Part shown: positions 1-11,509 of the stretch, piece by piece
Layout of the letters: the number at the start of each line of letters is the position of its first letter
Numbering within the stretch: position 1 is the first letter of the stretch
Position numbers and translations under genes: made by a program
Origin: Gossypium raimondii
Lineage: Eukaryota; Streptophyta; Magnoliopsida; Malvales; Malvaceae
Direction of reading: 5' to 3'
Length of the DNA: 64,000 bases
NCBI RefSeq assembly: GCF_025698545.1
Contig: NC_068576.1
Location: forward strand, 1,309,501-1,373,500
The notes under the pieces: generated by a model
Database searches by the model: none
The model's input: the letters and a program-made list of their open reading frames with translations, nothing else
Told to the model about the DNA's origin: nothing

Positions 1-327
1 TTTAGTTCAAATTGTTGTTGGGATCCTTCTTATTTAAAATTTCAAATGATGACAAGGTATAATCTTATAATGTCATATACAATGTTTTAATAATCGAACT
101 AGTGGTTGAACCAATCATACTATCGGTTTCCGATTCAATTGGTTTGATAAGTTCAACTACTAGACTAAAAATAAATAAATAATTAAATAATTAAAAATTC
201 ATAAAAGATTAAAAAATAAAAAAAAATTATTAAATCAATTCAACTTGTTCAACTACCGTTTTTTTCCCATTTTTTTTTATTTTTATCAGTTTTGAGCAAT
301 TTCTAATTCAATCGATTCAACCCCTAT
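1..327. other. AT-rich intergenic repeat, left half of an insertion target
   Basis: No gene is visible. The sequence is AT-rich and carries phrases such as gattcaattggttt and gattcaacccctat, which look like a dispersed plant repeat. It stops at 327 where an LTR-like element begins, and its last five bases (CCTAT) recur at 4155-4159. The text from 4155 onward is therefore read as the other half of the same target sequence. Confidence 0.5.
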
Positions 328-3300
328 TGTAACACCCTAAACTCGACCCGATCACCGAATTTGAGTTACCATGTGCCACATTCGTTGCCGGAGCAACTAC
401 AATCAATTCAAAAGTAATATATATTCACTAAGTATGATAAAATCAAACTATGAAAATCTTAATTTGCATATACCTTTATATGTATACATATCAACCGTAT
501 ATATTTATTACTATTAGAATATAAAATATAACATTTGACTGTGACATCATTCAACTACTACAAAACTTAACCTATTAGGTACATGTCAATTATAAGTAAT
601 TATTGAAAACTAACAAATATGGTTGAAGGCAGAATTATGGATTGGATGCTAAAGTCAATATACAGAAATCCTGATTTAGATCTAACCTATGCACAGAGAA
701 AATAGATTGTATGTTGAGTAAAATATTTAGTGATATTTTTATAATTTAAGTAGATAATAATAACATTAACAATTCTACCAAAATAAACGTGTATATCTAT
801 ATGTACATATCTACCAGGTACTTATAACCTGAAGTTACCGAACTTAACATTCTTGATAGTAAACTTGTTATGTGAACAAAACCACACTTCCTCTTCCTGC
901 TTCCATACAATTCACATAGACAATTATAACACTTCATAATCCAATCCCAATCGCCGAATCCGATCACTGAACCCAAACTACAGAATATTACCACAAATAT
1001 TGGAATATAACACTTATAATTTATAGCAATCAATTTCATTTAATCAAGAACTCATGTCATAATTCCATGTATAATATGAAATACAACTAAAACCAAGTCT
1101 AAAATGAGCTTACAAAAATCTCTAAGGTTGATCGAGGATTTAAGAAGGACTAATTTGAAACTTTAACAAAATAAAAGGAAAAAGTGAAAATTAGGGGTCA
1201 CATGGCCAGGTGTCCAGGCTGTGTAATTCACTGTGACCGTGTAGGTTAAAAGTCCAATTTCTCTAAAAATCACATGGCCATGTGGCTAGGCTATGCAACA
1301 AGTTGAGGTCGTGTGGATCAATTTTTTACCATATCTACAGTACTCACACGGGCGTTTGGTCATCCCGTGTGACAATTGGGAATCGTGTGGCTAAAAGACT
1401 CCTATATTCCAGTGGTCACACGGTCGTGTCACCAGCCTATATGATGCAAGAATGTGCCATTAAGTATCAAACTTCATGCCAAATCAACTAATAGCTCAAT
1501 TGGTGCACATTTCGTCATTCAAACCTACATAAAACTAGTCTAAACACATCTAATACATCCATTTAATGAACCATGATACCGTACAAGCTATTCCACATGA
1601 AAAGGATACTTTGCTAAGCTTTACAACCTATGTATTTATCAACCACTCAACAAGACATATTAATCATCTTAACACTTCAAACTCAGCTAAAACATGACAT
1701 GTGTTAACTTCCTAATCATCTAACCAATATGTCTCATTGGCACCATTTCACAATAAGGTTATATAAGAATTACAAACCATTCAAGATCAAACACCATTCC
1801 TATATGCTTCAAATTATGCATAAGACTTACAAGATTTATAACAATTTATGTACCAAAGGCATCACTCATTTATACTGATTAACATATTTACCCAGACTAC
1901 TAATTTCAATCACTATTATAACACTCCATACCATATTCAAGCCTATTTATAATTTACTTATACTTAACCCAATACGTACACCATCATCATAGGATATAAA
2001 AGCATGTAGACAAAAGTTATACCAAGTTAACACAAAATTTAAGTCATGTCCTAAAATTGCTAGTTTGCTATACAAATAATACATGTATTATCTAACAATT
2101 CCCGTCATGATAATAAACTTGTACATATTAAACATTTTCCAATTACATTATAGGCTCAATATCAACTAAGTTCCCAACCAAACTAAAGATAACAAGATAA
2201 TATGACATCTCTTAATTACAGGTCACATATATATGATATTCAAACAAGCATCCATTCCAATTCATTATATACCAAGGTAACTATGCACCATATTGTTACA
2301 TATTCATTCCTATACTGACCAAATGAACATTATCCATTCACCAAGGCATTCAAAACATTGACATACTCGTTTAGATACAACCATTCAAATTTTCAAGACA
2401 TAGACCATTCAATTTACTAGCTCCGAGCTAGATCCAAAGAATCAACATTCAAGTGAATACTTAAACATAAAAAGATTTATATATACATGTTATATAACAT
2501 TCATATTCAAGTATTACCTATGAGCCATCATTACCATCATTCCAAAATAACTTCTTATACTTATCAAAGCCTATATACATTCCATTTCTAACTTACAACA
2601 TTGTTGTGTGTGTACTCATTCCAAATCAACCAACTCGATAAAGTACTTATTATTTATGCTATATTTCCATTTTGAACTTATATAATTCTAGCATACCATC
2701 TACTAATGTTAAACATATAATCAATTTTAAGCTAATATCGTCAAAATTATAATTAATCTAATTAATAAACATTAAATATAATCAAACATATCAAAAAATT
2801 AACATAGTAAGCTCCATATGAACTTACCTAACAAAATAACGACACACAAAACCTCGAGGACTAATTCGAAAAATTAACTTTTCCTCAATCATCCTCTGAT
2901 TAGCTCGAATCTCAATCTATATAATAATTTATTTCAGTTTATCAATTCCAAACATCTTAAAACAACCCATTGTATTCATATATTTATTCAATTTCATTTT
3001 TCAAATGTCCTCAAAGTTTTGCATTTTATTCAATTTTGTATCTAAAACTGAAATAGTTATATCTTTCAAATTTGAGCTCCAATTTTACACGGTTTCAATT
3101 TCATCCTTTTACAACCCTCTATTACCAATAATTATAGAAATTTCATACCAAATTTTGAAATATTTACACTTTAGTTCTTTTAACAAAAATATCATTTTTA
3201 CTTTATAAAATAGTCATTTTTCTTTTCTAAGCTTAACAACCAACCATTTAACGTTACATGCTTCAAGTAATAACAATGGCAACATTTTGAAACTTTAACA

Positions 3301-4154
3301 GTTTCGAGAAATAAGACATGGGTTAGCTATATTGAGCTACAACGATCTCAAAAACATAAAATTTACTAAAAACGGGCTTTGAAAATCTTACCATGCAATG
3401 GCTGAAAGAACTTGAAGCAAAAATAATGACTACTTGGTTCTTCTCTTTGTGGTTCTGGTGAAAAAAGCAAAATTTATGGTGATGCTAACTTTGTTTTATT
3501 ATTTTATCCTTTATAAATTTTTATATTAATATAGTTATAATAATTTTAACATTAATTACAAACTAAAATTCAATCAACTGTCCACTAGCATCCGTATTAC
3601 TTTTTTGGTTCTTGTAATCAATAAAATTCAATAACGATTAATTTTCATTACTTTTAGGATTTAGTCTTTATAACCATCTAATCACTAAAATTTTCAAACC
3701 AAAATTTAATTCACCTATATAAAAGCTCCACAAATATTTAATAAAAATATTTACGAGCTCGGTTTACGAAAATGAGGTCCCGATTCTTAATTTTCCAAAA
3801 CCATTGACCTTATGGTCAAATCACTTGTACTTAACTAACTACGTAATTAGATATTTTATCATATATAAATTCAATTTAACTTTATGGTAGACTCATAAAT
3901 ATTGTTAAATAATATTTACAGACTCGATTATCTGATTACAGGGTTCCAAAACTGCCATTTTTGGTCCCACTAAAATCGAGTTGTTACACTTGTACACTAA
4001 CTAACTATCCAAATAACAAATTCGTCAGACCCAAGTTCAATATAATATTATAGTTAACTTGTAAATATTATTTAATAATATTTACGGACTCGATCAATAG
4101 AGAACGGGGTTTCGAAACCACCGTTTGGGAACCACTGACTTTCGAGTCATTACA
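328..4154. mobile_element. LTR-like element without coding capacity (solo LTR or non-autonomous)
   Basis: The block starts TGTAACACCC and ends in ATTACA. It is flanked by the 5-bp direct repeat CCTAT (323-327 and 4155-4159), the duplication expected of LTR retrotransposon integration. No gag-pol reading frame lies inside; the open frames are short and resemble no protein. Around 1200-1440 it has several copies of phrases like cacatggcca and cacacggtcgtg. I cannot find a second internal LTR, so a very long solo LTR or a non-autonomous element is likely. The 3' end is partly duplicated (separate entry). Orientation is not determined. Confidence 0.6.
3895..4154. repeat. Partial tandem duplication of the element's 3' terminus
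   Basis: Two related stretches end the element: about 3895-3988 and about 4060-4154. Each runs through AAATATT...TAATATTTAC, a GACTCGAT box, a run with AAAC(T/C)..CC and a terminal TTACA. Only the outer copy borders the CCTAT target duplication, so the inner copy appears to be an internal duplication of the terminus. Confidence 0.5.
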
Positions 4155-4455
4155 CCTATGTTTGGACCAGTATACTAGTTGATTATCAATCCAATCAGTC
4201 CGACAGACCAATCCAATCATGTTCCAAGAACATTAATTATATCATTAAATCTTGATGAAATCCAAGTTTTGCGATCAAAATCAAAATGGGGCTAGTTACC
4301 AAGTTTAGGTACCAAAGTGAATCCCCAAAAAAATACAAGTACCAAAGTGGACTTAGTTACTAAGTTCAAGGGCCAAAAATTATATTATCCAAAAAATACT
4401 ACAATATATAATCAAAAGAATTGTATTTATGTTTCAATATTGCTTATAAAAAATA
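4155..4455. other. Intergenic repeat, right half of the insertion target
   Basis: No gene is seen. The sequence continues the target repeat interrupted at 327. From about 4260 to 4380 it carries repeated phrases such as taccaaagtg and agttacta(a)gtt, a short degenerate direct repeat. It then runs into the palindromic element. Confidence 0.4.
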
Positions 4456-5127
4456 GGGTAAACTCTCAGCTGGTCACCTAACTTTTAGGGCATTTTTACT
4501 ATGACCACTCAAAATGAAATCCTTGCAATTTTGTTACTCAACTTTTAAGGTACTTTCATTTTAGTCACTCAAATGTTAAATCTCTAACAGCCATTGACTG
4601 TACACGCCACATCATGTTTACACTTTCATTTTGGTCACTCAACTTCTATAGATCGCTTTTATTTTGATCACCCAAAAAAACATTTTTTCAAGTATTGATA
4701 TGGGTAAAAAAATAATTTAGGATTAAAGCGAAAAAGCGATAGAAACTACAATAGTGCATTAATTTTTTTTTCAAATTACAATTTATATTTATTTTTCAAA
4801 TTACAATGTGGTAACAAAGTACAATTTGAAAATTTTCTAATGCGTTATTTTAGTTTCTATCGCTTTTTTACTTTAATCCTTAATTTTTTTTACTCTGATC
4901 ATTACTAAAAAAAAGTTATTTTTTTGGTGACCAGAATGAAAGAGACCTAGAACTTGGATGACCAAAATGAAAGTGTAAACATGATGTGCTGTATACAGTT
5001 AGTCGCCATTAAAGATTTAAAACTTGGGTCACTAAAGTGAAAGCACCCAAAAAGTTGAGTGACAAAACTGCAAGGATTTCATTTTAGGTGACCAGAATGA
5101 AAGCATCCTAAAAATTGGATGACCAAT
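4456..5127. mobile_element. Long palindromic (foldback) MITE, about 670 bp
   Basis: The left arm (about 4456-4780) and the right arm (about 4815-5127) are inverted copies of each other over some 300 bases. Examples are GAAATCCTTGCAATTTTGTT near 4518 against the inverse of aaactgcaaggatttcatt near 5065, and aagcgatagaaact near 4733 against agtttctatcgctt near 4852. The centre is AT-rich. No reading frame is present. A related right arm lies at about 10790-11075. Target duplications are not clear because the right edge is degenerate. Confidence 0.65.
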
Positions 5128-5304
5128 TTAAAATTTAAAAGGAGATTAATTTAATTAATTTTAATATTATAATAAAAAATTAGTTGATACTATCACTAGA
5201 TAATTTTTTAATAATATATTTAATTGATTTTGATGTTTTGAAATTTAAAAATTTAATATTGAAAAATTTTAAAACTTTTAGCAATAGGAAAACAAGTACA
5301 ATTT
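5128..5304. other. AT-rich spacer
   Basis: Low-complexity AT-rich sequence between the palindromic element and the next repeat. No gene or structured repeat is seen. Confidence 0.4.
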
Positions 5305-5435
5305 GACTAGAGGCGAAGCTAGGGGGTTAGTAGGGCGTGTCTCCCTTAAAATGGAAAAATTTTCATTTAAGCCTTGTTATAATTTATTCAGTTTTAAATT
5401 AATAACGGTAAAATTGCACTTTGGCCCCCCAAAAG

Positions 5436-5889
5436 TAGAGGTGCTCATGGGCCGGGCGGCTCGGCCCGGCCCGAAATATGGGAGGGTTTGGGTAAAAATA
5501 TAGGCCCGAAATATGGGCTTGGGCGAAAAAACGAGGCCCGATTAAAAAACGGGCCGGGCCTCGAGCACAACTTTTTTGGCCCGGGCCCGGCCCGGCCCGA
5601 ATATAATAAATATTTTTATTATTTATTATTTTTTTAATTTTAAAATACTTTTATTAAATTTTTTAAATTTTAAATTTTTTTTAAAATACTTTTTTAATTT
5701 TTTTTAATTTTAAAATACTTTTTTTAATTTTTATTTTAATTTTTAAAATAATTTTTGGTATTTATTTAAAAAAGCAGGCGGGCAGGCCCGGCTTATAATT
5801 TTTCGGGCGGGCTGGGCAAAATTCTAGGCCCATATTTCGGGCCGGGCCGAAATTTTTTCAGGGCCCGGCTCGGCCCATGAGCACCTCTA
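5436..5889. mobile_element. hAT-type MITE with perfect termini and 8-bp target duplication
   Basis: A 454-bp element whose ends are perfect inverted repeats of at least 19 bases (TAGAGGTGCTCATGGGCCG). It is flanked by the 8-bp direct repeat CCCAAAAG (5428-5435 and 5890-5897). Eight-base duplications are the hallmark of hAT transposases. The ends are rich in GGGCCGGGC-like motifs and the core is AT-rich. It has no coding capacity, so a hAT transposase supplied in trans is assumed. Confidence 0.85.
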
Positions 5890-5972
5890 CCCAAAAGTGA
5901 TAAAAATTTGATTTAATCATTTAAAGAATTATAAAGATATAGACTATTAAAATGGAGAAATTACATTTTTAC

Positions 5973-8228
5973 TATAACACCCATACTCGACCTAGACGTT
6001 ATGGTCAGATTATGAGGGTCACATTGCACGTGAAAACAATTTTGCTAAATTTTGGTGAAAGACTCATTAATTTAGAAGAAAAACAGAATTGCTTAAAATG
6101 TTGAAAACGCAACTATTCCAAAAAACCCAAGAGTACTTTGGTGAAAAATCGTATTTTATTAGCTTTATTTTGACATATCTAATGGACTTAATCCATTTAC
6201 AAGTTAAAATATTGTAACGACTTAGTAAAAAACTTTACGGCAGAAAAACATTATAGCGACTTAATCTTATAAAACCTTATTCATTTATTAATGATTTTAT
6301 TTTGTCTAAAACACCGGTTAAAATTAAATCTTTTGTAAAACTAATACTAAAATAAATTTTAGAGTCCCCAAAAAAATTTAAAATGTCAAATAATTTGAAA
6401 TGTCCAAAGAAAGTCCAAAACATACTTAAACACAATGTGCAACCCAATAATGTGGAAACCAAGCTTCAGAGTCAGCGTCCAACCCTAAGGGTGAGGATCA
6501 CCTGAAACAAAACAATCAAACGCGTGAGCTTTACACCCAATGTGTGATTTGGCCCACATCTCATGTAACATATTATAGCATATATCATATCATATCATAT
6601 CATATCATATCATATCATATCATATCATATCATATCATATCATATCTCATATAATATCCTACCCCCATCCACTACACACTATCTCCGACCAACCAATCAC
6701 ACCATTTAGGACTATAAGAGTTTATCCATCCAATCACACCAATATGTGACGGTTTACCACTCATAAATGTGCAGTTGAGTTGCCAGACAGAAATTTGCGG
6801 TCTAGTCGCCATAATTGCAGTAATAATTGCCATATCACACTTCCTCCATAAAACCATAACCCAACCCAATGCAAATATATAACATAATAACATACATATA
6901 TATTTATAATAACTTGCATGGCATGCATTCTTATTTATACACACTTTACGGATCATAACATAACATAAACGTATACGAAACATAATTTACTTATCATACT
7001 CCCTAAGTTTACCCATGTATATATAGATATTGAAAATTTCACTTTTTTGGGCCTAAATAATACCCTCGGGCCCAATTTTTAACTCTCTTAATCGGCCCCT
7101 AAAATTGGCCCAAAAGGCACACATAGCCCAAAAATCAGCCCATGTGGTCCACACAGCCTACCTGTTCAGGTCGTGTAATCGCACACGGTCATCTGCTCCA
7201 CACAACCAACCATACAGTTTGTCACACAGCTTGGCACTGGGTAGTTTCAAAAACAGCCCCTGTTCACTATTTTCTCGAGTTTTGAATGAGTTTTTGGGTT
7301 AATTTCACACACTTGATGACGTAACTGATTAACCACACTATCAGGAACTCACAAATCCTATAACCAACCAATTAATTGCACCAATTAATCATCAAAGACC
7401 CATCCAAATTAACATTATTTTGTCAAAATTTAGTCCCTAAAGTGAGGTTCATATACTTACTACTCAAAAATAGTGCCAAAGATGAGAACTACTCCGCTGG
7501 AGGAATTTGATTCTCACCCCCTTGCCTAATCAAAACCACAAGAATGTTTATCATAACTAAGACCGATGATTAAGCATAAGCACAATTCCTATCTTGTTCA
7601 AGAAACAATATCAAAGCAAAAGAACAGAAATAATTCAACGAAAATTACACCACGTTCAGAAATATGACCAAATAACGAACACAATGCATGAACACAAGGA
7701 AAAAATAGAATAGCAGCAAGTAAGAACTAGCAGAAAAGAAGAACAAGAAAAGAAAACACCAAAAGAAAAAGAAAAAAAGATAAACCTGAGAAGAGAGGGG
7801 TAGTTGGACATGCAAAAGAAGAGTGATTTTAGGGATTTGTTCTTGATAACTTAAGAAAATAAAATAAAATATTCTATAGTAATTCAACCACCAAACTTTT
7901 AGAATTAAAAAAGAACTCAACTAGTAACAATTAACAAGCAACAAAAACGTTTCCATATGCTTACGCCAAGATTCAAACTCAAGACCAAATAGTACACTGA
8001 AGCTTAACCACTGAACCAATAGGCTCATCCTTATCAACAATTTCACAAAAACAAAAGATAAGCCCAAGAGCCCGAGTTTAACATAATGCCAAAACTAATA
8101 GAAAAATCCAAAACAAGGGAATCAAACTTAAGACCTGAAAAAAACATTCAAGGCACTTAACTACCACACTGGATCAAATTACTTGATGTACTTAATCAAT
8201 TTAAACACAAGAAAATTGAGGCGTTACA
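5973..8228. mobile_element. Solo LTR with target duplication TTTAC
   Basis: The block opens TATAACACCC (probably a mutated TG start) and ends GCGTTACA. It is flanked by TTTAC at 5968-5972 and 8229-8233. It is 2256 bp long and has no retroviral-type reading frame. Inside are a pentanucleotide microsatellite (6582-6646) and cotton-like LTR phrases (cccatgtggtcc near 7140). Its position inside a split repeat that resumes exactly after the duplication supports a solo LTR left by recombination. Confidence 0.7.
6582..6646. repeat. (ATATC)n microsatellite
   Basis: About 13 near-perfect copies of the pentamer ATATC in tandem, inside the solo LTR. Ordinary slippage-prone sequence. Confidence 0.95.
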
Positions 8229-8263
8229 TTTACTATCGTAAAAATATACAATTTAATTATGGT

Positions 8264-10748
8264 TGTAACATCCCAAAAAAATGGGTTAGAAAAAATTGGG
8301 TTAACGAAATCAAAAGCGGTTATGTATTGATTTTGAGTTAGGATTTTGAAAATTTTGCAGAGGAAATTGATTTGATTTATTGGTTAAGTGCTTTGGATGT
8401 GTGCCTGCGGTCTTGTGTTTAAATCTCTTTTTTGGAATTTTTGTTATTTTTTTCTTAACCTCTATCTTTGATCATTTGCCATAAATTATATTCAATCAAC
8501 TAATGTCAACAATGAGTTTAGTAATTCAGTGGTTAAGCTTCTGTGTACTCTTTACTCTCGTGTTTGAGTCCCTGGGAAAGCGAGATATTTTTTTATGCTA
8601 CCTTGTGGAATTGTTCTATTTTATTTTAGTTATTTTATTTTAAAATAACTAAAATCCTTTCCAAAAAAAAATTCTTTGTTTTTTTTTGGAACATCTGTTA
8701 TTCTTCTTCTTTTGGTTCTTTTTCTTTTTCTTTTTGACAACTCCGCAACTGGTTTTGTTGAAGAGATTGCATATTTCGTTGTTTTGACAGAAAGGTTAAC
8801 GACGTAAGTTTGTTTTCAAATTTCTGCTAATGTTCGCTCTCGTTTGTTATTTGTTAAAACTGAAATTGTTCTGCTCGCTTTGTCCAATTTCATTTTTTAG
8901 GGTTCAGTTGGTTCTCTTTTTTAAGTGAAAGGATTGCATATCAAGATTCTCTACCGATTTAAGTACTTGTATTGCTGGATACAAGCGAGGGTAAGCGTTT
9001 AAGTTTGATTTGGGCTTTGCGTCGAAAGTTTTTGACGAAACTTTGGTAATAAATATGTTAGTTATTGATGGTTATGGGGATCGTTTGATTGAGGTTTGAT
9101 TATCGTTTTTAGGGTCAAAAATTCATCTTTGTTGCTTCTGTATTGAATCTGTATCATGTATGTAATGAAAACCTGAATTTCTGTAAACGTTGAAAGTCAA
9201 AATCCATGACTGTCGACACCACACGACCGTGTGCTAAGCCATGTAACTCACTGTTTTGAAATTTTAGTCATACGGAACAGAGACGCGGGTATGTGTCCAG
9301 GTCGTGTAACTCACTATTTCAAAATTAGAGTCATACGAGCCAGAGACACGAGTGTGTGCTCTAGGCCATTTAGGCCACATGGGTCAACCATCAGGCTGTG
9401 TGAATCCACACAGGCGTGTGGACCAAAAATCAGGATTTTTTCCTAGGCTTACTGTAGGGTCGTATAATCTAAAACAATCTATAAAAATTGATATTCGATG
9501 ATCAGTTGATGTATAATTCGTTATCTGTACGTATGTCTGATATGATATAAGCTAAGTAAGTATGATCTGTTAGCGTATAATGTGTTTTTTGTTTGAAACA
9601 TGTTTAAGGTATGTGATTTGTTCAGGTATGATCCGTGCTTTGTTAATTTTGATGATTTGTTTCTGTGTTACTAAGTTGGATGAGAACATGTGATATCCAA
9701 ATATGTTGTGGTGTTTGATACTAATTCTGATATGTAACCATGCGTGTGACTTCATGGAAAATCTGATATAATTCATTAAGATTTGATCAATATGTCCTGC
9801 AAAGCATGGAATCCCATGCCTTCTATTTCTGTTATTGTACGACAACATGTCCTACATGCTTATCATTTTGATTTTGAATATGCATGCCATGAAACATTGC
9901 ATAGGGTCCCGGATGATGTGAACGGAGGAAGTTACTGGCAGTTTAATGATCTATATTATTTGGTGGTTTATCTACAATCCTGTCTAGTAGCTTGTCTGCA
10001 ATTCTGGTGGCACTGTCCATAATTATCTATTGGTGTGATTTGGTTGGATGAGTTCTGGGGAACTTTGTTTTGGTGTGTAGCAGAGTTGGGTAGGATGTTT
10101 TCTGATAATCTGCATTTTGATTTTTCGAAAAATACCGCATTGGCATAATCATACATCTTCTGTTCTATTGTACGATTGTTATGAAAATCTCTGTGTTACT
10201 CTGATTTGTTCCACTCTAGTTATATGATTGATACAAAATTCTCTGCGTTCTCTGACTTGTATATTGTGATTTGTTTGATCTTCGTTTGAGTTTAGTTATA
10301 CACTGAGCTATTTTATGTTTGTTTGTTTAGGCAAACCTCTGACTTAGGATCAGACAACATGTGGGAGCTCGGATTATTTTTGCACTTAATGTAAATATGG
10401 TAAATTCCGTAATTATTTATTTTGATCTTTTGGGTTTGGAATTTGTTTTTGAATTTGTTCTGGGTTTTTGCTTAATTCGTCAGTAATCGATATTTTCTAA
10501 CGTGAGACTTCAAAATCACTTAAGTCGACAAAATGGACTTTGGTTTTCAAAACCAAAACTTCGAAAAAGGTTTTCTGGTGCAATTTAAGTAATTTCTTAT
10601 GTGTTTTCTAGAAGCGAACAAATAGTTTTCAATAATTGTTTGTGAAAGTCGTATTTGCTAAATATTTACTAAAATCAGCTTTCAAAACGAGTCAATGTAA
10701 TTTCTCTAGATTCGGGCATAGCTTCTAGGCCGTGTTTAGGGTGTTACA
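8264..10748. mobile_element. Second LTR-like block, probable solo LTR
   Basis: The block begins TGTAACATCCC and ends GGGTGTTACA, so its termini form the short inverted pair typical of this LTR family. It interrupts the same host repeat as the neighbouring solo LTR. Its 5-bp flanks (ATGGT and CTGGA) match poorly, so the target duplication has decayed or the edge is a few bases off. Phrases such as cacacgaccgtgtg (9218-9231) recall the 328-4154 element. No protein domain is recognised in the short open frames inside. Confidence 0.55.
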
Positions 10749-10789
10749 CTGGACCCCTCAATTTTTTTTTGGCTTTGCCCTTAAATTTG

Positions 10790-11075
10790 ACATTTTTTAA
10801 TGCATTATTTTAGTTTTATCACTTTTTCACTTTACTACTTAATTGCTTTTTATCCCTATCAATATTTTAAAAAAAGTATATTTTTGGGGAGACCAAAATA
10901 AAAGTAACCTAGAAGTTGGGTGATTAAAATGAAAGTATAAACATGAAACGCTTGGTGACTAAAATGAAAGTACCCTAAAAGTTGGGTAATGAAATTGCAA
11001 GGATTTCATTATAGGTAACCAAAATGAACATACCTTAAAAGTTGAGTAACCAATTAAGTAATTTACTGTTTACCT
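10790..11075. mobile_element. Half copy of the palindromic MITE
   Basis: This stretch matches the right arm at about 4830-5127 in the same orientation: atgcattattttag, cactttttcactttact, gcaaggatttcatt and agttgagtaaccaa all have counterparts. The left arm is missing; the text before 10790 belongs to a different repeat. It is a truncated relic. Confidence 0.6.
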
Positions 11076-11509
11076 AAAAAATATAAAAAAATACGAACTT
11101 ATAAAAAATTTTATATACAAAATATTAGTTTACTAAAAACAAGTTTTGTTAACCTATGCCAAGAATCTGTAAAAAGAGTGTCCAATAGTTTCTTATCTTG
11201 ACACGTGGCTCGCTCTTTTCCAACAATTCTTTTGAATTTGGGTATGTTACTGTGGTTTACATTTAAGCTAAGCATGCAATTAAATAGGTTTAGACTTTAG
11301 AGTACACCATGTGGCAACATGAGAAAATGTGACACGTGGGTATGTTGGCTTTCTCAAATGTGGCAAAATGCACGGTATGAGAAAGCCAAGAAAATTTACA
11401 AATAGCCTATACACGTGGTTACACAATCTCTCTCAAAATTCCTACTTCTTCAAAAATCTCCCAATTTTCAGAGACTTTCCTCTTGTCCTTATGTTTCTTC
11501 GTAACTTTA
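11076..11509. other. Intergenic spacer
   Basis: AT-rich sequence with no recognisable gene. Several cacgtgg/cacgtgt-like words occur (11202-11208, 11333-11339, 11412-11417), but no transcription unit starts nearby to give them meaning. Confidence 0.35.

Larger units (their letters stand above)
5305..10790 (+). repeat. Dispersed repeat split into four pieces by three insertions
   Basis: The pieces 5305-5435, 5890-5972, 8229-8263 and 10749-10790 read as one repeat. It opens ggcgaagctaggggg, passes through a stretch like cactttggcccccc, then gtgataaaaatttgattt, then ttactatcgtaaaa, and closes at ggctttgccctt. A related uninterrupted copy at about 29085-29215 and an inverted one at about 25385-25620 support this order. 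The interruptions are the hAT-type MITE and two LTR-like blocks, annotated separately. Confidence 0.6.

Noticed and set aside
6582..6646. Regular repeats considered as a CRISPR-like array
   Set aside because: A simple pentanucleotide microsatellite with no spacers, in a plant nuclear genome.
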